A stretch of DNA of 64,000 nt from Branchiostoma floridae (lineage: Eukaryota; Chordata; Leptocardii; Amphioxiformes; Branchiostomatidae), in the NCBI RefSeq assembly GCF_000003815.2, contig NC_049984.1, positions 25,431,330 to 25,495,329 of the forward strand. Direction: 5' to 3'. Of the stretch, positions 13,001-23,219 are shown piece after piece (position 1 is the stretch's first letter; every line of letters begins with the position of its first letter). Below the pieces are notes generated by a model. The model had not been told where the DNA came from. It did not search any database and saw only the letters and a list, made by a program, of their open reading frames with translations. Made by a program: the position numbers and the translations under genes.

Positions 13001-16000
13001 GTTTTCACAGGGAATATTTGACATTGACCTTCGTGTGCCTACCTAGTGCACCAAATATCATCACCACAAGGACACAATAAATCTGAAGCTTATTTCGCTT
13101 TTCTAACCACAAATATGCGGAAACACACATGGAGAGTCCCGAAGCAATGGATAAATTGAATGTCTTACCTGGAGGACAGACCATAGGAGCATGCTCTGCT
13201 GTATCGCTCCCGTCACAGTGACAGGTCACACCGCCTTCAGTAATGGTGGCCCCGTCTTCAAAGTATTCTCCTTTGTGTTCACAGCCTTCAATATTGGAAA
13301 GTAAAAAAATGAAAATAAAAATAAACTATGCATCCCAGTGTTTACGTCACGTAGCTCATTAAAAGATAACATTTCAAATCACCATGACTATCTAACGAAG
13401 GGAAAGTTAACAATGTGTAGTCATGCAAGGCGAAAATTCGTGGGAAAAACAAACAATACTGTCACCGGGCTGTACATTTTGCTCTATGTTTTATAACGTT
13501 AGTTCACCTTTATCCAAAGGGTATTAAACATTTATCCGTTGTATATAAAATAGGGTGTTTAGGGATCGTTAAGTCGATGGAAGGTAGTTAGATTTACATT
13601 GCAATATCTTAAAGATGTTGACATTTGAAACCCACGTCGTTGACCTGAAATCTCTAAATACCCATTTTTACAACGACGAATTTAGGTTACCCCACGGATT
13701 AAGGGGAACTAGCGTTAGTTCAAACGTACATTGCTGTAAAGAATTGAGATGTTGAAATGATAAATGTATTTAGCTCGTTCTCGTAAAGACCGTAAAATGA
13801 TTGGAGTCCCGTGTTTGAGGAGGTGCCACTAGCACGATATTTAAAAGAAGAAGCTCCAGCACCAATCTCTGTAGAAATATACCCTGCTACTGAAACAGCA
13901 AGAACAAAGAAAAGAATTTTCAAAGTAAAAAGGTGCTAAGTTAAAAGACTTACATCCGTATCCAAATCTGTCCCAGACAATGATGTGACCGTCCTCGTCA
14001 CAGCGTACACCGCGTCCCATACAACCTTTAGTCTCCTGTATTATCGATCCTGGAGGATAGAATTGTCCCCAGTGCTCACAGCCTGGAGGACAAGTCGGTG
14101 GTGTGAATTTGATTAACCGGCGTAACACACTTTGTAGGCAGGCTCATCCACATCTAACTAGTGTTTTTGATTTCTGACAAAACGTCGACTGTGTACAGCA
14201 CTCAATGTCTGTCAAAGAATTCGGGCCATAAAAACGAATTTGGGACAGGAAAAAAATGTCGTCTGCACAGCACCAGTCTCTGCTCAGGAATTTTGGCCTT
14301 AAAAAATGTCGACTGCAAAGCACCAGTCTCTGTTAAGGTATTTTGGCCATAAAAATCTCGACTGGACAGCACCAGTCTCTGTTACGGAATTTGGGCCATA
14401 AAAATGTCGACTGCAAAGCATCAGTCTCTGTTAAGGTATTTGGGCCATAAAAATGTCGACTGGACAGCACCAGTCTCTGTTAAGGTATTTGAGCCATAAA
14501 AATGTCGACTGGACAGCACCAGGCTCTGTTACGGAATTTGGGACAGGAAAAATATCGACTGGACAGCAACAGTTTCTGTTACGGAATTTGGACCATAAAG
14601 GCCGACTGGACAGCACCAGTCTCTGTTACGGAATTCGGGACATGAAAAGGTCGACTGGACAGCACCAGTCTCTGTTACGGAATTCGGGACATGAAAAGGT
14701 CGACTGGACAGCACAAGTCTCTGTTACGGAATTTGGGTCAGCAAAAATGCCGACTAGCTGGACAGCACCGGTCTCTGTTACGGAATTTGGGACAGGAAAA
14801 ATGTCGACCGGACAGCACCAACCTCTGTTACGGAATTTGTGTAAGAAAAATGTCGTCAGTATTCTTCTTTGTTAAGGGATTTTGGCAAGAATTTGGATAA
14901 TTCTGTAAACCGTTTTGTCTTGTGTACTGCTTGAAAATAAATGCTACCATGTTGTGCGGACACAAAAGACCGAGACAACAGCAGCAATCTACAGTTTTCT
15001 ACAACAAGCTAGAATTTTCTACCTGTGGTTAAGGTTGTAAGAGATGTGAGAGTAGTCGGTTTGGTAGCGATGTTGGTATGTGGATCTGTGGACGTCCTTT
15101 TCAGTTCCGGTCCTGATTGGGTAGAAGGTAAGCTGGAGTAGGCAACGGGTGAGCTCTTCTCCTGGTATTCACCAATCCACAGAGTGCTGGAGTTCATGTT
15201 GCCATGAACCCTTGAATCGGAGACATCCTACAAATACATGGTATTGGACACCATTGGATATTATCATAAGCGAGGCTGGGGCGATCACCGCAAAATCGTC
15301 GTCCGATCGTTTTTCGCCAAATATGACAGGGGTATTATCATTATTGGGTGGACCAAATACTCTCTCAACATTGTAGGTAGTGAATGTACATGCAGTAAGA
15401 CGCACGTTTCCTCCATGTATTTTGTTTTCATCTTGACCACTTCCAAAATTCGTACTTCAAAATGTCCGAAGACCGAGAAAATAAATTGGTGTGACCTTAA
15501 CAGTTTCCAGTTTGAGCTATACTTCATAAAATCTACTGTTCGGGCAGAATTGTACAAGAAGACTTGGTCTGTTCAGGTGATTGCATTATCCAAATGTGTC
15601 CGGCACCAAGTATGCAGAACCTTTACTGGGAGCTTAAGTGTAAAACTTGCTGATAAAGAAGCCTACCTCATTCCCAGTCACAAAGTGAGCTGTAAGGATT
15701 GCCCCAGCGACCGATGCTATCACCAGGAGTCCGCAGCCCAGTGCAAGCCAAACAGCGTTCTTGTAGCCAGATTTCACCCAATTCCACAGGTCAATAACAC
15801 GCCCTAAGATAGGAAAATATCAATAATGATACCTTGTTTCACAACTGTAAATGATACAATATATAATAACTTGTAAAAGAATTCAACAATCTATGATGAC
15901 TGTATATACTTAAATGTACTGTCTAGATCTTTGACTTTGTAGGATATTGATAACATGTACTGTTGCACTAACCTCTAGTCATATAGTGAGAATTATCACA

Positions 16001-19000
16001 TGTCAGTAACCGTTACGTAGTTAAACCTAGTTCCTTTATCCATTGTGATAAGTTCTTCTACAGCATATCAATCAATCAATCAATCAACCAGTCAATCAAT
16101 CAGTCAATCAATCAATCAATGCCTATCATTTTAACTGTCGGCCTTGGCAGCTCTTCCCAGAGCACGGGGACACAGGCATTAAATATGTTTTTACAAAAGC
16201 AAATGACATACATGAATAAAATGCACTATACATATCTTATCATTTGGGACACCCAATAACAATATTGTACGGTACTCATTCTATGCCATCTCTGGATAAA
16301 ATGGACAACCCCTGTGACAAATAAAACAATAAATTCCGAATCACAGAAAAACCTTGCCGCTGTATCTAATTCAGCAATATTCATGAATCGCCAATGATTA
16401 TGTACAAGGTTTAGATGTTTTAACATCTTACAAAAAATCAAACTTATGATTAGATCTTGAAAACAACTGTCGACAATTTGTATACACTCGTTTATAATAC
16501 AGTGAAAAGCGCTAGTGCTAATGAAGCTGTCCAAAGGCCACCTCCCCCTATAACCTGTTTAGAAACACCCAAAATTAGTATTCGAGTTGTCTCTTTTTAC
16601 AAAAATAATCATCAATATCCATTCCACATGTATATTCCAAATGTTTTTAGCATGTACTTGCAATTAACCTCCGGCCATGAACTTAAAAATAAACGTTAAC
16701 TTTCATCACAGAACCAGCCTGAGTCGGCCAGTTCCTTATTTTAACAACATACAGAATAGTCCACAGAATAGTCCACAGACTGGACACCAAACACAACAGC
16801 GATGTGCAGACATGTGCATCTTCCTATTTGCGGCATATAGGGCGTTTTACGATGGAACTGATACAATTTTATGACATGTTTTCGTCAGAGGGTAACAAAA
16901 TGTCATGTTAATGACGAAATCGGGCAAAAACTCGCGATAGCTGATATCAGCTGTGGCTATAACGTGAATATATTTAAGAAAAAGCAAATAGATGTGGCTT
17001 GAGGATTGTGACAGAATTAGACATCCATTTAGCTTGGCGAACAAAACTTTACAATCCCACCCAACACTATACATGTACCCAACACATACCATACTTACTT
17101 ATTAGGCCTGACTATTTCATGATTAAGCAACACCAATTTAATTTGTTGTTTCTCGGATTTCTAAAAATAATGCTAAATATGGATAACGTTAGATATAAAG
17201 ACAGAGTCAAAGGGGAAATCTTGGCCATGAAACACAAAGTTTTAGAAAGTAGAAATAGTTAGATGTAAGTTTTCCTCAAAGCCTTCTCTTCTCTCTTGTC
17301 CGCTTGCTGAAAGTTTTTCAAAGATCCAAGAGCCAAGAAAATAAATTCACGATGTGTCCTTATTTACCTAATATCTGCCATACATTATGCATGTATTCTT
17401 GTGTGCTTCTTCAGGTACCGGTGTAAATAACGATTCGACGTACCTTTAGCAGAGCTTACATCCTCCGGCTTTTTGTATCCGTATGGACCATCGGTATCTG
17501 ACAATAAAAAGTAATAGCGCAAGAAATTATTATAGTTACCTTCGCCGAGAAGGTTATATTTTCGGTTAAGGCCTCATGTTGTGTCCCTATATGTAGGTCA
17601 ACAGCATATAACTCGAGAAGCTGTGTATGGATTTTAATGATATTTGGTATTTGAGTAGCGGTTGCGGAAAGGAAGGTCGTGTTCGAAAATAGTTGGCGTA
17701 GCCTTTTTTCGTCAGGACGGTAGCGGGCCGAACGTGTGCGTCCGCTTTCTCGTAAACAGTATAACTCGAGAACCCTTGAATGGATCCTGACAATATTTAG
17801 CAGGTGGCTAGGGGTCAGGAAAACGAAGGTCAAGTTCGATAATGGGCCCCCTAGCGGCTCCCTAACATACCGCAGCAAAACTATTAATTTTGACATCTCG
17901 TGTTCTAGACATGCTGTGGTCATGATTTTTAAGTGGAAGATAGCCCTTGGGGCAGAAAGTAAGTGTTGTGAGTTTGGACCCCCTAGCGGCATTTTAGAAC
18001 TGCAGGCACCAATTTCCTTTCAAACTTTGGACGAGAATAACACGAGAACGTGTTGACGGATCATCATGATTTTTGGTTTGAAGATAGAATAACTGATAAA
18101 TTACATAATGTAATACTAATCATGCAAATCAAGAGTTAATTTGCATAATTAACGAGGAAATTTTATAAACCCATGCCAACAGCATATAACTCAAGAAGTT
18201 GTGTATGGATTTTCATGATATTTGGTCTTAAAGTAGCGGTTGTGGAAAGGAAGGTCGAGTTCGAAAATGGTTGGTGTAGCATTTTTCGCCAGGACGGTAG
18301 CGGGCCGAGTGTGTACGTCCGTTTGTTTGTGGAATGCATAACTCGAGAAGCCTTGAACGGATCCTAATAATATTTGGTAGGTGGGTATGGGTAAGGACAA
18401 CGAAGGTCGAGGTCGATAATGGGCCCCCTAGCTGCTTCCTAAGGTACTGCAGCAAAACTTTAATTTTTGACATCTCGTGTTCTGAACATGCTGTGGTCGT
18501 GATTTTTGAATGGTACATAGCCTAAGTGATGACGTACATAAAGTAATACTTATTATGCAAATCAACAGCTAATTTGCATAATTGATGAGGGAAGTTCATA
18601 AATCCACTGAATTCCATGATAGGGCTTTCAAACTTGTCACATGTAGCAGAAATGTAAGAGAAATGTCCAATACATATTATATGCAAATGATGGCCTGATT
18701 TACATAATTAATGATACTAGTACATGAATAAGACCATAAAGTCTTGATATAAAGGCATGAATATTTGGCGAAGGGATGTGTTCGTGGAACTCTAGTTGTT
18801 TATCAAATTCGTTGAGCGATATGTCATTTTTGGCCGCAGCGCGATCGCAGGGAGTCCGCCGCCTTGGTGAAATGGGGTATAAACAGATATATGACTATCG
18901 CGATATCGTGTGTTTTAAGCTAAGGGCACAACCCGCCGTACGTGTTTTTTGTCCGTACGTTTTTGTGGGACGTTCACGGTGGGACCTCACATCTGCCACG

Positions 19001-20534
19001 TATTTCTGAAAACGTGGGGAAGGAATGGCAAGAGCAAGGAGGTAGTATGTCTCAACGCACGGTCACAGTGCGCAAGGTGTAACACTTACGTTTGTGGTCT
19101 GCACGCCACGCCTGGCCGTGAGCCGGTTGCGTGCATCGTTCGTTGCGCAAATGGTGAGTTGTACGTTCTTACGACGTACACTTACCACTTACGGATCCAA
19201 AACGATTGCCCACGTTTTGGCACGTAGACACCACGCAGTTGCACGTGCGGCGGGTTGTGCCCATAGCTTTACACGCGTACAAAATCGCGCATCGTGAGTA
19301 TTTCTAGTTGTGTGCGGTGTTCCATCGCCGGGGAAAAACGCGCACAAGGTAAATGTCTAAAAGCGCAATAAAACGATGCCCCAAACAACCTATACTCAAA
19401 TTTCTCCTCAGAATTCTTTATAACATCACGTAACATCAAGACTGCAGACTGATCTTTGCAAATTCTTGCCAAAAGCACAACAAAAAAATAGTAGCATTTT
19501 ATCGCATGAGAAGTCCACCGATTTGAGAGTGTTATTATATTGTTACTTATGTCATACCTGTAACGCGAAAACGTTCGATACGGGTGTTCCGGACCGGGCC
19601 ATAACTTCCGTATCAGACCGATGCGAAATGCGTATCACACAGGCTCCATTCGAATAAATCGAACTGTTTCGAGCGGGCCGAGTGCGGCGCCATCGAATGT
19701 TCGAATACCTGATTCAGACGTTGGAACATTACTATTGCATCACTTTTTGTTCGAGGGCACCAAATTTGTTCAACTTCTGGCGCATTTCGTATCAAAACAG
19801 GGGTTTTCTAGGTGGGTATGACATAAATAACATACAACACAGTGTATTCCGCATCACCCTCGGTCCCAGCCCTCCCGCGGGTCGGATCACCCTCCGGCCT
19901 TCGGGCGATCCGACCCGCGGTCGGGCTGATACCTCGGGTGATATGGAATACACCGTGTTGTATTCTATATGTACACCGCACTTCGCCACATGCCGTGGTG
20001 TAGACTTTTACATCTGGGATATATATCAGAATCAGTGCAGGGCTGTCTCTTTTTGATATTCTTGATCTTTTCTCATATAAAGCACATGACGAAATGGTAA
20101 GAGCCTTTTTAACAGCGCATAAACCAATAAGATATCTTAGGTACGAGCTTTTTTTCTGACAACACAAAGAGGGCTTTTTAAAGTGAAAGTAAGTCAAACA
20201 GGTGCGACCTACCTGTAGACGTGTCCGTTGAGTAGGGAAGGTTGACATGGTGCTTCAAGTTGTGTCGGGGCGACCCCGTCCCCATCTTACTTTGCTGTAA
20301 AGACGGCGAGATGTTCGGTAGATTTTCCGGCTCGTCTCCGCACGTGTCTGAATACGTTTTGCTCTCACCCTGCCACCTGTTAGAAGCGTCGGAGTCACGG
20401 TGACAACGAATACTGCTGGCGCCGCGCTGAGGGGGGCGAGGCAGTGGGGGAGGAGGCCCGCCGGTCTGTCGCCGTGCCCCGCGAATGGAACGTGGGCAGG
20501 TCTCGTCTGCTCCAGCACTTCTACTGAACAGGTC
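7024..20534 (-). CDS. Type II membrane EGF/C-type lectin receptor, constant exons plus cassette 1
   Basis: Assembled on the minus strand with every phase matching: 20213 to about 20534, 17444-17497, 15667-15803, 15023-15161, 13954-14082, 13169-13285, EGF 12696-12806, 12419-12529 and 12159-12269, Cys-less 11888-11983, lectin 11152-11322, 8035-8231 and 7024-7218 (TAG). Predicted order: Pro/Ser-rich cytoplasmic tail, one transmembrane helix (AVWLALGCGLLVIASVAGAI), Ser/Thr stalk, two Cys modules, three EGFs, linker, CTLD with GEPNGK and WSDQRC. There is no cleavable signal peptide, so a type II surface lectin is expected, probably calcium-dependent mannose-type binding by the EPN rule. Residue content and architecture are seen; ligand and function are inferred. 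The 5' end is uncertain: no in-frame ATG precedes the 20.5-kb block except one near 20287, so an upstream exon may exist. Whether cassettes 2 and 3 belong to the same gene is open. Confidence 0.78.
7136..8231 (-). CDS. C-type lectin exons 2 and 3 of cassette 1
   Basis: Exon 2 (8035-8231, 197 nt, acceptor gagaacag, donor gtcggt) encodes [35 protein letters not shown] and [15 protein letters not shown]. Exon 3 (from 7218, phase 0) encodes [20 protein letters not shown] then [11 protein letters not shown]. These hold the long-loop region of the CTLD, its EPN motif, the fourth and fifth conserved cysteines and the terminal cysteine. The donor of exon 2 (gtcggt) is non-canonical at +3 but is identical in all three cassettes. 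Confidence 0.85.
8272..10806. mobile_element. 2.5-kb insertion in the lectin intron of cassette 1
   Basis: Cassette 2 runs straight from its exon 2 acceptor into ttaccattccatccaagaaa (4784 on). In cassette 1 the same flanks are split by about 2.53 kb. The insert starts with CTTCGCCAA (8275-8283) and ends with TTGGCGAAG (10793-10801), a perfect 9-bp inverted pair. It contains a TATG microsatellite and segments shared with other repeats in the window (gctagggggcccaaaatta near 10014). I see no long ORF or transposase, so it looks like a non-autonomous or composite element. Confidence 0.75.
8550..8600. repeat. TATG microsatellite
   Basis: Runs of gtat/tgta tetranucleotides with minor interruptions, inside the 8272-10806 insertion. 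Confidence 0.9.
11152..11322 (-). CDS. C-type lectin exon 1 of cassette 1
   Basis: A 171-nt phase 1-1 exon encoding [20 protein letters not shown] then [15 protein letters not shown] and [17 protein letters not shown]. It gives the N-terminal disulfide pair, the first CTLD core cysteine and the alpha-1/alpha-2 region. The acceptor ctttaacag touches the minisatellite at 11335. Exon 2 of the same domain lies 2.9 kb away because of the insertion. Confidence 0.85.
11335..11825 (-). repeat. Minisatellite abutting lectin exon 1 acceptor (cassette 1)
   Basis: About 17 units, the same family as at 1275 and 5320 (plus-strand core gggctgtaacaaacaaa). A higher-order duplication is visible: a block of about 180 bp near 11380-11560 recurs near 11560-11740. 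Each unit carries a minus-strand ttgttacag or tttaaag acceptor-like end. Confidence 0.88.
11888..11983 (-). other. Cysteine-less EGF-derived exon, cassette 1
   Basis: 96 nt, phase 1-1, intact frame and splice sites, reading [20 protein letters not shown] then GSATRTGQTFQQ. Third copy of the exon type described at 1744. Confidence 0.65.
12159..12806 (-). CDS. Three EGF exons of cassette 1
   Basis: Exons 12696-12806, 12419-12529 and 12159-12269, each 111 nt, phase 1-1. All start DINEC, the calcium-binding EGF signature, and carry six cysteines in the spacing C-x4-C-x3-C-x8-C-x-C-x8-C. The first has CLHRRC and ends NCHQG. The second is GSPCQHGRC. The third is RKPCQHGRC and ends QDCQQG. Introns are 165-260 bp and contain few stops, so retention could stay open. 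Symmetric phases allow free duplication, skipping or insertion of modules. Confidence 0.85.
13169..14082 (-). CDS. Two Cys-rich ectodomain modules
   Basis: Exon 13954-14082 (129 nt, phase 1-1) encodes CEHWGQFYPPGSIIQETKGC then MGRGVRCDEDGHIIVW and DRFGYG. Exon 13169-13285 (117 nt, phase 1-1; acceptor ttgaag is weak) encodes CEHKGEYFEDGATITEGGVT then CHCDGSDTAEHAP and MVCPPG. Both share the frame CEH-x-G-x-(F)Y...G..I.E...C..C...G, so they are one module type duplicated. The pattern is loosely VWC-like, but I cannot name the family. They link the stalk to the EGF array. Confidence 0.7.
13490..13720. mobile_element. MITE-like inverted-repeat element (family A)
   Basis: Ends acgttagttcacctttatcc and ggattaaggggaactagcgt are inverted copies. 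A shorter relative lies at 31570-31700 with the same ends. No coding capacity. It sits in the intron between the two Cys modules' flanks. Confidence 0.6.
14165..14890. repeat. 48-bp minisatellite between stalk and Cys-module exons
   Basis: About 14 units of roughly 48-50 bp, consensus pieces gtcgactggacagcaccagt, ctctgttacggaatttggg and acatgaaaa. Units differ by a few substitutions and small indels. It lies wholly in an intron, 83 bp from the Cys-module acceptor. On the minus strand each unit reads ttccgtaacag, an acceptor-like string. Confidence 0.9.
15023..15161 (-). CDS. Ser/Thr-rich stalk exon
   Basis: 139 nt, phase 0 in and phase 1 out, starting EKSSPVAYSSLPSTQSGPEL and ending in a run of Thr/Ser/Leu (TTLTSLTTLTT). 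The composition is that of an O-glycosylated membrane-proximal stalk. Phases match the transmembrane exon upstream (ends GAG) and the Cys module downstream. Confidence 0.75.
15265..15360. mobile_element. Fragment of an inverted-repeat element
   Basis: The stretch cgtcgtccgatcgtttttcg followed by ccaaatatgacaggggtatt resembles one arm of the element at 23518-23698 (cgtcgtccgatcgattttcg, tacatgtgacgggggtat). Only one arm is recognisable. Confidence 0.45.
15667..15803 (-). CDS. Transmembrane exon of the lectin receptor
   Basis: Acceptor ctatcttag, donor gtaggc, 137 nt. It encodes RVIDLWNWVKSGYKN, then the hydrophobic AVWLALGCGLLVIASVAGAI, then LTAHFVTGNE. The positive Lys residues lie on the N-terminal side of the helix, supporting an N-in, type II orientation. 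Confidence 0.8.
15804..17443 (-). other. Intron of the lectin receptor
   Basis: AT-rich intron. It holds a tcaa/atcaatcaatc tetranucleotide run at about 16066-16121. No exon is recognised. A segment at 17125-17165 resembles one end of the element at 57558-57926. Confidence 0.5.
16066..16121. repeat. ATCA microsatellite
   Basis: Imperfect tandem atca/gtca tetranucleotides in the intron. Confidence 0.9.
17444..17497 (-). CDS. Cytoplasmic micro-exon of the lectin receptor
   Basis: A 54-nt exon between tattgtcag and gtacgt. With phase 1 in and out it reads (D)TDGPYGYKKPEDVSSAKG and joins the transmembrane exon (RVIDLWNW) downstream and the STDTST end of the 20.2-kb exon upstream, all in frame. 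Confidence 0.7.
17536..18750. mobile_element. Two related non-coding repeat copies with cttcgccgagaagg end
   Basis: Copies at about 17536-18060 and 18170-18600 share long stretches (for example ataactcgagaagccttga, gggccccctagcggctccct and tttaagtggaagatagc variants). The first begins ttaccttcgccgagaaggtt, a palindromic end that recurs inverted at 42820-42845. Relatives occur at 10000-10806 and 26860-27175. Confidence 0.65.
18913..19270. mobile_element. MITE with about 27-bp inverted ends (family B, copy 1)
   Basis: The left end tttaagctaagggcacaacc continues with cgccgtacgtg. The right end cacgtgcggcgggttgtgcc continues with catagcttta, its inverted copy. The internal part is rich in tacg/cgta motifs. 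The second copy is at 30770-31101. Confidence 0.75.
19549..19975 (+). mobile_element. GC-foldback element (family C, copy 1)
   Basis: Begins tatgtcatacctg and ends after a long GC-rich hairpin (about 19829-19967). The arms start acaacacagtgtattccgca and end in the inverse tggaatacaccgtgttgta, with a cggccttcgggcg tip. A near-complete copy lies inverted at 54756-55188. Confidence 0.75.
20213..20534 (-). CDS. Probable first coding exon of the lectin receptor (cytoplasmic tail)
   Basis: Open frame ending NLPYSTDTST plus one base before a good donor (ACAG then gtaggt). The phase fits the 17.45-kb exon. It is Pro/Arg/Ser-rich (TGGPPPPLPRPPQRG) and hydrophilic. The start is unclear: the frame has no ATG before KMGTGSPRH (ATG near 20287), and an acceptor-like tgttcag lies near 20535. 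Either translation begins at the internal ATG or an upstream exon exists. Confidence 0.5.
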
Positions 20535-21453
20535 GGCAAGCAACACAGCTTTATTTAGGAGCTCAACATGCCCAAATATGGTAAAGAAAACAGCGTTGAT
20601 CAGTCTGAGAGCACATCAGAAGAAAAGTCTGGCATGACGTGTTGCAAAATTAAAATTCATTTTCACGAGCGACGTAAACAACTTTTGTTTATGTGAGAGA
20701 AAAGTCAATCGAATCTTGAAAGTACCCATATCAAAGAAACGGTTTCAAAAAGACGCGTGGGAGTTGGTTTGTAATCAAAGATGGGCTTTTTGTTCAGATA
20801 TTGGCGGCATGGTAAATAGAAAACATTAAAACAGAAGACTCAATATTTTAGAATAGAGCTTAAACTGAAATATCGTGTTGGGACGCAAACTTATACAAGT
20901 CAGCAAATGGATCGACAAAAAACACACGAGAATATACCTTGCTGCTGTGCTCGTATACTTCAGTGGCTCTGTCAGGTTATGCAGTCAACAACTTCAAAAT
21001 ATGAATATGAATATGCCGTGAAGTGAGATTAAGATTAGTCTATAGACGTCATAATGTTTTCTGTCTGCAATTTTTTTTTCATAGCGAAGACGTGACAAAC
21101 AAGTCACTGCTGAGATAAAGCGAACTTTTGGCGCGTGAGCTGCAGGTAAAACGTCGTGTTACGTTGGCAGAGACACTTAGAATAAGTAGCAAGATGCTTG
21201 GGATTTGGTAGTCTCTACCAGACTTTCACATGGCCGAATAAGAGAACTTTGGCCAAGTTTAATAAATCTTTCTTGACACGACAAAATTGCAGCGACTTTC
21301 GTAAGGTCTACATGTATAACAACTACTTACAGTACAACTAAACTGACATATATGGATATCCATAGGTATGAATAAGTCAACATATTGGATCTAGCATGTT
21401 ATTTACACTATTGGTTCTACGGTATAAACATTCGTGGATATACTTGTCTACTT

Positions 21454-22511
21454 ATACCCCCTTTCCACTAGGACGGCGCTCTCACGGCGCTCTCTCTGCG
21501 ACCTCAAATATGGAAGAGCGCGGTGAGAGCGCGGTGGGATCGCCAAGGTCGCCATGGGAGCGCGCAGAGAGCGCGGTGGGAGCGCCATGGTCGCCATGGT
21601 CGCCATCACCTCCGCGACTGTTTTGAACCTGCTCAAAACAGTCGCCGTGAGAGCGCCGTGGACGGCGATCTAACGATGAGCGCAGAGAGAGCGCCAAGGG
21701 AGCGCGCAGCGAGCGCCGTGAGCGCCAAGAGAGCGCACAGCGAGCGCAATAGGTCTCAACAGTGGTTATGATACAAAATTAGCTAGGACGGCGCTCTCAC
21801 GGCGCTCTCTCTGCGCTCTCAACTGCGGTTTCAGAAGAAGCATATTTGAAACAGACAGAACCCGGAGAAATGTTTAATATGTACCGATGATTTACAATTA
21901 AACAAACTGAGAAGGAATAACCAGGGTTTTAAAAAATGTTTATCATTTCTCAACTTATTTCTTTAAAATTTCAACATGATGACATCAATTTTCTTGTTCT
22001 TCATCTGTACATTTATATTATTGAAGTCCTGTTTTCAATAAATCGAAGTGTTTCAGTGTTGTATGATTTACACTAAAAGCGTGGCATGATAAAGCAATTT
22101 ATGGTGAACAAGCTACATGACAGATTTAAGAAAAAGGAACAAGACAAACGTGTATATTTCAGCCTGAGTGACCGTACAGTGACCAAAATTGGATTTGTTT
22201 ACAGCCTTGAATTTATTCTTTGAATGTTATGTAAGACGTAAAAGGATGACTTTAAAGATACCAAACTACACTATACACCAAAAGATACGTTCTCTATCTC
22301 TAAAATTCGTTGAACAATCTTTCAAACTTTTGTTAGCTCATAAAAAGATGCTGACATTTGAGTTTTTCGTCGCGGTGAGAGCGCGCAGGGGTCGCAGGAG
22401 CGATTCCACTAGAGCAGTTTTTCTGGCGTCGCGGCGCTCTCGCGGCGCTCTGGCCAATTTTTCATCGCAGCGAGAGCGCGGTGAGAGCGCCGTCAAGTGG
22501 AAAGGGGGTCT
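21454..22511. mobile_element. 1.06-kb element with GAGCGC-rich inverted ends
   Basis: Left end taccccctttccactaggac then ggcgctctcacggcgctctc. Right end gagagcgcggtgagagcgcc then gtcaagtggaaagggggtc, its inverted copy. The ends are filled with short agagcgc units. A further partial unit at 21785-21825 repeats the left end. The interior (21840-22340) is AT-rich and non-coding. Non-autonomous DNA element by structure. Confidence 0.7.
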
Positions 22512-23219
22512 TAAACACAGTGAGGCTTACGCCTCCCAGAATGTAGTTGAATTTATGTATCGAACAGAGAGTAGCAAATTCTTTAGAGCAAGCGGATAAA
22601 AGCCTAGTTGGAGTTAACTGGCCTAGGATTGTTGGCCGGCCTTAGATCGCAAACTACACTACTCTGGTGTGTTTTCTGTCTCATTTGGCCAATTTATAGC
22701 GACCTGTCGACCCTGGTAGAGGCCAGGTTGAAAAGGAAGAACGCCTGTGATTTCTTGTTGATCCAAGAGCGAGTGTTTGTCAGTGCCAACAACTTTGAAA
22801 TATGTGTATGAAATGAAAGGAGTTCAGATTACTCTAACGACGTCATAATGTTTTGATGTGTTTATATTTTTTTTCACGGTGCAGACCGTTATGTGACAAA
22901 CAAGCCATATCTAGTACTAATAGAAAGATACGACTCTAGTAGTCTACCCAAAGACGCCATGATGTTGTAAATGACAGCTTATGTTTTCGATGAAATAGTT
23001 AATGGCGTCGAATTTGTTCAAAGTTGCTAGCGGACACAAGATCGAGCGTCACCGCACATGATTCCTGACAGTCCTGGCTGCATTTAGATGTCCATTGGGA
23101 AGGCAATTGAAACGACTTTCCTCGCTTGAGCTCCACCTAGGTGTAAAACTGGTTAGCCTTAGGTAAAATTGGCAGTTCCCAACCTGGGGCCCAGCCAGGT
23201 AGATTTGAGAAATAAAAAA

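Noticed and set aside
14431-14900. ORFs on both strands in the 48-bp array
   Set aside because: Near-periodic minisatellite without stops; no conserved protein features.
15238-15807. 189-codon plus-strand ORF
   Set aside because: Antisense to the transmembrane exon and stalk boundary; no family resemblance and no splice logic.
20255-20539. 94-codon ORF in the other minus frame at the receptor 5' exon
   Set aside because: Its frame does not join the 17.45-kb exon, whereas the chosen frame does in exact phase.
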